Shown piece by piece: positions 23,468 to 24,792 of a stretch of DNA of 24,792 nucleotides (position 1 is its first letter; each line of letters begins with the position of its first letter). A program made the translations under genes and the position numbers. The DNA comes from Pseudolysinimonas_A sp041984585 (GTDB lineage: Bacteria; Actinomycetota; Actinomycetes; Actinomycetales; Microbacteriaceae). Under the pieces are notes generated by a model that saw only the letters and a program-made list of their open reading frames with translations, made no database searches and was not told the DNA's origin. Location: NCBI GenBank assembly GCA_041984585.1, contig JBHIXX010000036.1, forward strand, positions 1 to 24,792. The letters are read 5' to 3'.

Positions 23468-23560
23468 TCAGATCGAGGCGACCACCGCGACGACCACCGC
23501 GATCGCGACGATGAGGGCCAGCCCGCCGTACATCACGAGCCGGGATGTGCGCCGGTCCAC
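23468..23560 (-). CDS. Micro membrane protein, 30 residues
   Basis: A GTG-started frame encodes 30 residues: a basic start (VDRRTSR), then one hydrophobic helix (LVMYGGLALIVAIAVVVAVVASI). It begins one base after the stop of the 44-residue frame (TGACGTG), so it should be translated by coupling. Hairpins follow its stop. No family is recognised. Such short genes are usually left unannotated. Support is the coupling, the clean basic-then-hydrophobic pattern and the terminator. Confidence 0.5.
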   Translation of the reverse strand: MDRRTSRLVMYGGLALIVAIAVVVAVVASI

Positions 23561-23561
23561 G

Positions 23562-23696
23562 TCAGCCCTTCGCCAGGATGCCGAGGATGCCCGACACCAG
23601 CAGGTAGACGCCGATGCCGCCGACCACGATCCACATGGTCACGCGGGCCGGGGTGATCCGACGGCCCGGACCCTGATCGTCGGACGGGGCGCTCAC
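23562..23696 (-). CDS. Micro membrane protein, 44 residues
   Basis: A GTG-started frame encodes 44 residues: a charged arm (VSAPSDDQGPGRRITPARVT) and one membrane helix (MWIVVGGIGVYLLVSGILGIL) ending AKG. TAGTGT (23703-23708 on the complement) ends six bases before the GTG, the same leaderless layout as its neighbours. The next frame starts one base behind its stop. No family is recognised. It is too short for many gene finders, but promoter, frame and hydrophobic pattern agree. Confidence 0.6.
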   Translation of the reverse strand: MSAPSDDQGPGRRITPARVTMWIVVGGIGVYLLVSGILGILAKG

Positions 23697-23702
23697 CGTC
23701 GC

Positions 23703-23708
23703 ACACTA
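23703..23708 (-). promoter_or_regulatory. Leaderless -10 for the micro membrane protein pair
   Basis: TAGTGT on the minus strand is six bases from the GTG at 23696. Its -35 position falls within the terminator hairpin of the upstream surface protein gene. Confidence 0.5.
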
Positions 23709-23716
23709 ACACCGCC

Positions 23717-23746
23717 CGGCGGGAGGGGCCGTGGCCCCTCCCGCCG
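23717..23746 (-). terminator. Strong hairpin after the Ig-like repeat protein gene
   Basis: CGGCGGGAGGGGCC (23717-23730) and GGCCCCTCCCGCCG (23733-23746) are perfect 14-bp complements separated by two bases, so the tip opens to a small loop. It begins 28 bases after the stop at 23775. No T-run follows. Confidence 0.8.
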
Positions 23747-23774
23747 TCGCGACGGTCGAGCGGGTTACCGCGAG

Positions 23775-24792
23775 TCAGGACTCGCGGGGACGCCGCCGCA
23801 GGAGGAAGAGCAGAAGGAGCAGGAGCAGCAGGAGCGAGCCGAGGATCACGGCGATCGCCCAGAGCGGGAAGCCCTCCGGGGTCACCGCCGACGACGCCTC
23901 GATCTCCGAACCGGAGGAGGATCCGCCGGGGGTCGACTCGTCGTCGGCCTCGTCGTCACCCAGCGCGAACGTCGACAGCTCGTCGACCGTTCCGTCGCCG
24001 CCGTCACCCGGCAGGGCGAACGTCGTCAGCGGCCCGGTGGCGGTGCTCGGCGTCGAGCCGGTGTCGACCGTGGTGTCGAGGGTGAAGGTGATGCTGTCGT
24101 TCCCCCAGCGCCCCGCGAGGTCGCGGGTCACGCCGCGGATCGTGTAGGTGCCGTCCGCCAGCGCCGACGGGTCGAACGACCACGTCTGCGTGCTCGTCGG
24201 GTCACCGGGCAGCGGGTCGGCGACTCCGATCACCTGCAGGAACGTGGTGTTGGTCTCGTCGTACAGCGACGCCGTGACCCGCACGATGCCGGTGTTGTCG
24301 GATCCGGTGACCGTCACGTCGAACGGCGCCGAGGAGCGGAACGCCGCCCCGTCATCCGGGAGGTCGATCGAGACCGTGGGCTTCGTCTGGTCGAAGACGA
24401 TGCCCTTCAGCCGGGTCGACTGCCCGTTGCCGTTGCCGAGCACGTCCTCCGCGTGGGCGATGATGCAGTACTGCCCCTCGGCGAACGACGCGGTGTCGAT
24501 GTCGATCGACCACGACCCGTCGGCCTCGGGCACGACGTCGTACTTCACCGTCGGACCGCTGCACAGGCCGGTCGACTCCTCGAAGGCGCGCACCCGGATG
24601 TCGAGGGTCGCGAGGCCGGCGCCGGCGTCGACGACCTCACCGGTGACGGTGAGCGTGCGCGAGTGCACGGTGTCGGACTCCGGCGACGTGAACGTCACGA
24701 CGGGCGCGGTGTTGTCGAACTCGATGCCCTTCAGCCGGGTCGACTGCCCGTTCCCGTTGCCGGCGTTGTCCACCGCGTGCGAGATGATGCAG
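23775..24792 (-). CDS. Surface protein with Ig-like repeats and C-terminal membrane anchor (partial)
   Basis: The gene runs off the right edge; 338 C-terminal residues are visible. They hold bacterial Ig-like modules beginning TAPVVTFTSPESDTVHSRTLTVTGEVVD and TKPTVSIDLPDDGAAFRSSAPFDVTVTG. The linker (GNGNGQSTRLKGI-FD) recurs at a 108-residue period. A Thr/Ser/Gly/Asp-rich stalk (about 80 residues) follows, then one membrane helix (WAIAVILGSLLLLLLLLLFL) and the basic end RRRPRES. No LPXTG sortase motif is present, so it is anchored by the helix with its repeats outside. Likely roles are adhesion or cell-wall contact. The amino end, signal peptide and any enzymatic domain are outside the window. 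Confidence 0.85.
   Translation of the reverse strand, partial: CIISHAVDNAGNGNGQSTRLKGIEFDNTAPVVTFTSPESDTVHSRTLTVTGEVVDAGAGLATLDIRVRAFEESTGLCSGPTVKYDVVPEADGSWSIDIDTASFAEGQYCIIAHAEDVLGNGNGQSTRLKGIVFDQTKPTVSIDLPDDGAAFRSSAPFDVTVTGSDNTGIVRVTASLYDETNTTFLQVIGVADPLPGDPTSTQTWSFDPSALADGTYTIRGVTRDLAGRWGNDSITFTLDTTVDTGSTPSTATGPLTTFALPGDGGDGTVDELSTFALGDDEADDESTPGGSSSGSEIEASSAVTPEGFPLWAIAVILGSLLLLLLLLLFLLRRRPRES
24400..24792 (-). repeat. 324-bp period repeat inside the Ig-like protein gene
   Basis: The segment starting at 24400 (ATGCCCTTCAGCCGGGTCGA) recurs at 24724 with only a base or so changed over nearly 40 bases. GATGATGCAG recurs at 24459 and 24783. The step is 324 bp, or 108 codons. More copies probably lie beyond the edge. 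Confidence 0.8.

Noticed and set aside
23775..23900. LPXTG cell-wall sorting signal at the end of the Ig-like protein
   Set aside because: The C-terminal helix and basic tail are there, but no LPXTG-like motif precedes them.

Overview
The window is about 24.8 kb of very GC-rich chromosome from an actinobacterium, most likely a member of the Microbacteriaceae. This rests on base composition, GTG/TTG starts, the ClpC sequence, the actinobacterial-type N-acetylglutamate synthase, a radA close to a tRNA-Ser, and many -10 hexamers (TANNNT) lying 6-8 bases before a start codon, as in leaderless actinobacterial transcripts. No insertion sequence, integrase, phage gene, CRISPR array or rRNA is visible. 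The family assignment is inference.

Left part (1-11.2 kb): a stress and xenobiotic-response neighbourhood made of several small regulatory modules. A flavin disulfide-oxidoreductase tail overlaps a methyltransferase gene. Three TetR genes are each divergent from a target: TetR / MDR oxidoreductase plus DUF4386 protein; TetR / MMPL exporter; TetR / alpha/beta hydrolase. Each shared promoter region carries a pair of palindromes that look like operators, different in sequence for each pair. The third target is odd: the chloroperoxidase-like hydrolase has lost about 75 residues, including the nucleophile elbow, but keeps its promoter and operators. An HxlR regulator converges on a three-gene minus-strand operon (MDR oxidoreductase, PEBP-family protein, atypical SDR lacking the Tyr/Lys pair).

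Middle part (11.3-18.5 kb): tRNA-Ser(CGA) with a hairpin behind it, a small membrane protein with an Asp/Ser/Gly-rich tail, radA (DNA repair), then on the minus strand an argA-type N-acetylglutamate synthase, a lipoprotein-like one-TM protein with an exported domain, and a two-gene unit of a membrane-anchored PQQ-type beta-propeller and a large polytopic membrane protein of unknown function. The last of these overlaps the 3' end of radA head-on by about 100 bp.

Right part (18.6-24.8 kb): clpC, with a ClgR-type site upstream, is divergent from a DUF2975 membrane protein / small HTH regulator pair whose promoter holds three 15-bp palindromes repeated every 18 bp. A pirin gene follows, whose -10 contains the stop codon of the HTH gene. 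Three tiny membrane proteins (62, 44 and 30 residues) on the minus strand and the C-terminal part of a surface protein with 108-residue Ig-like repeats complete the window.

The best candidates for something not well described are the triple-operator DUF2975/HTH unit next to clpC, the beta-propeller/polytopic membrane pair, the leaderless micro-membrane-protein pair, and the nucleophile-less hydrolase kept under an intact regulatory region.
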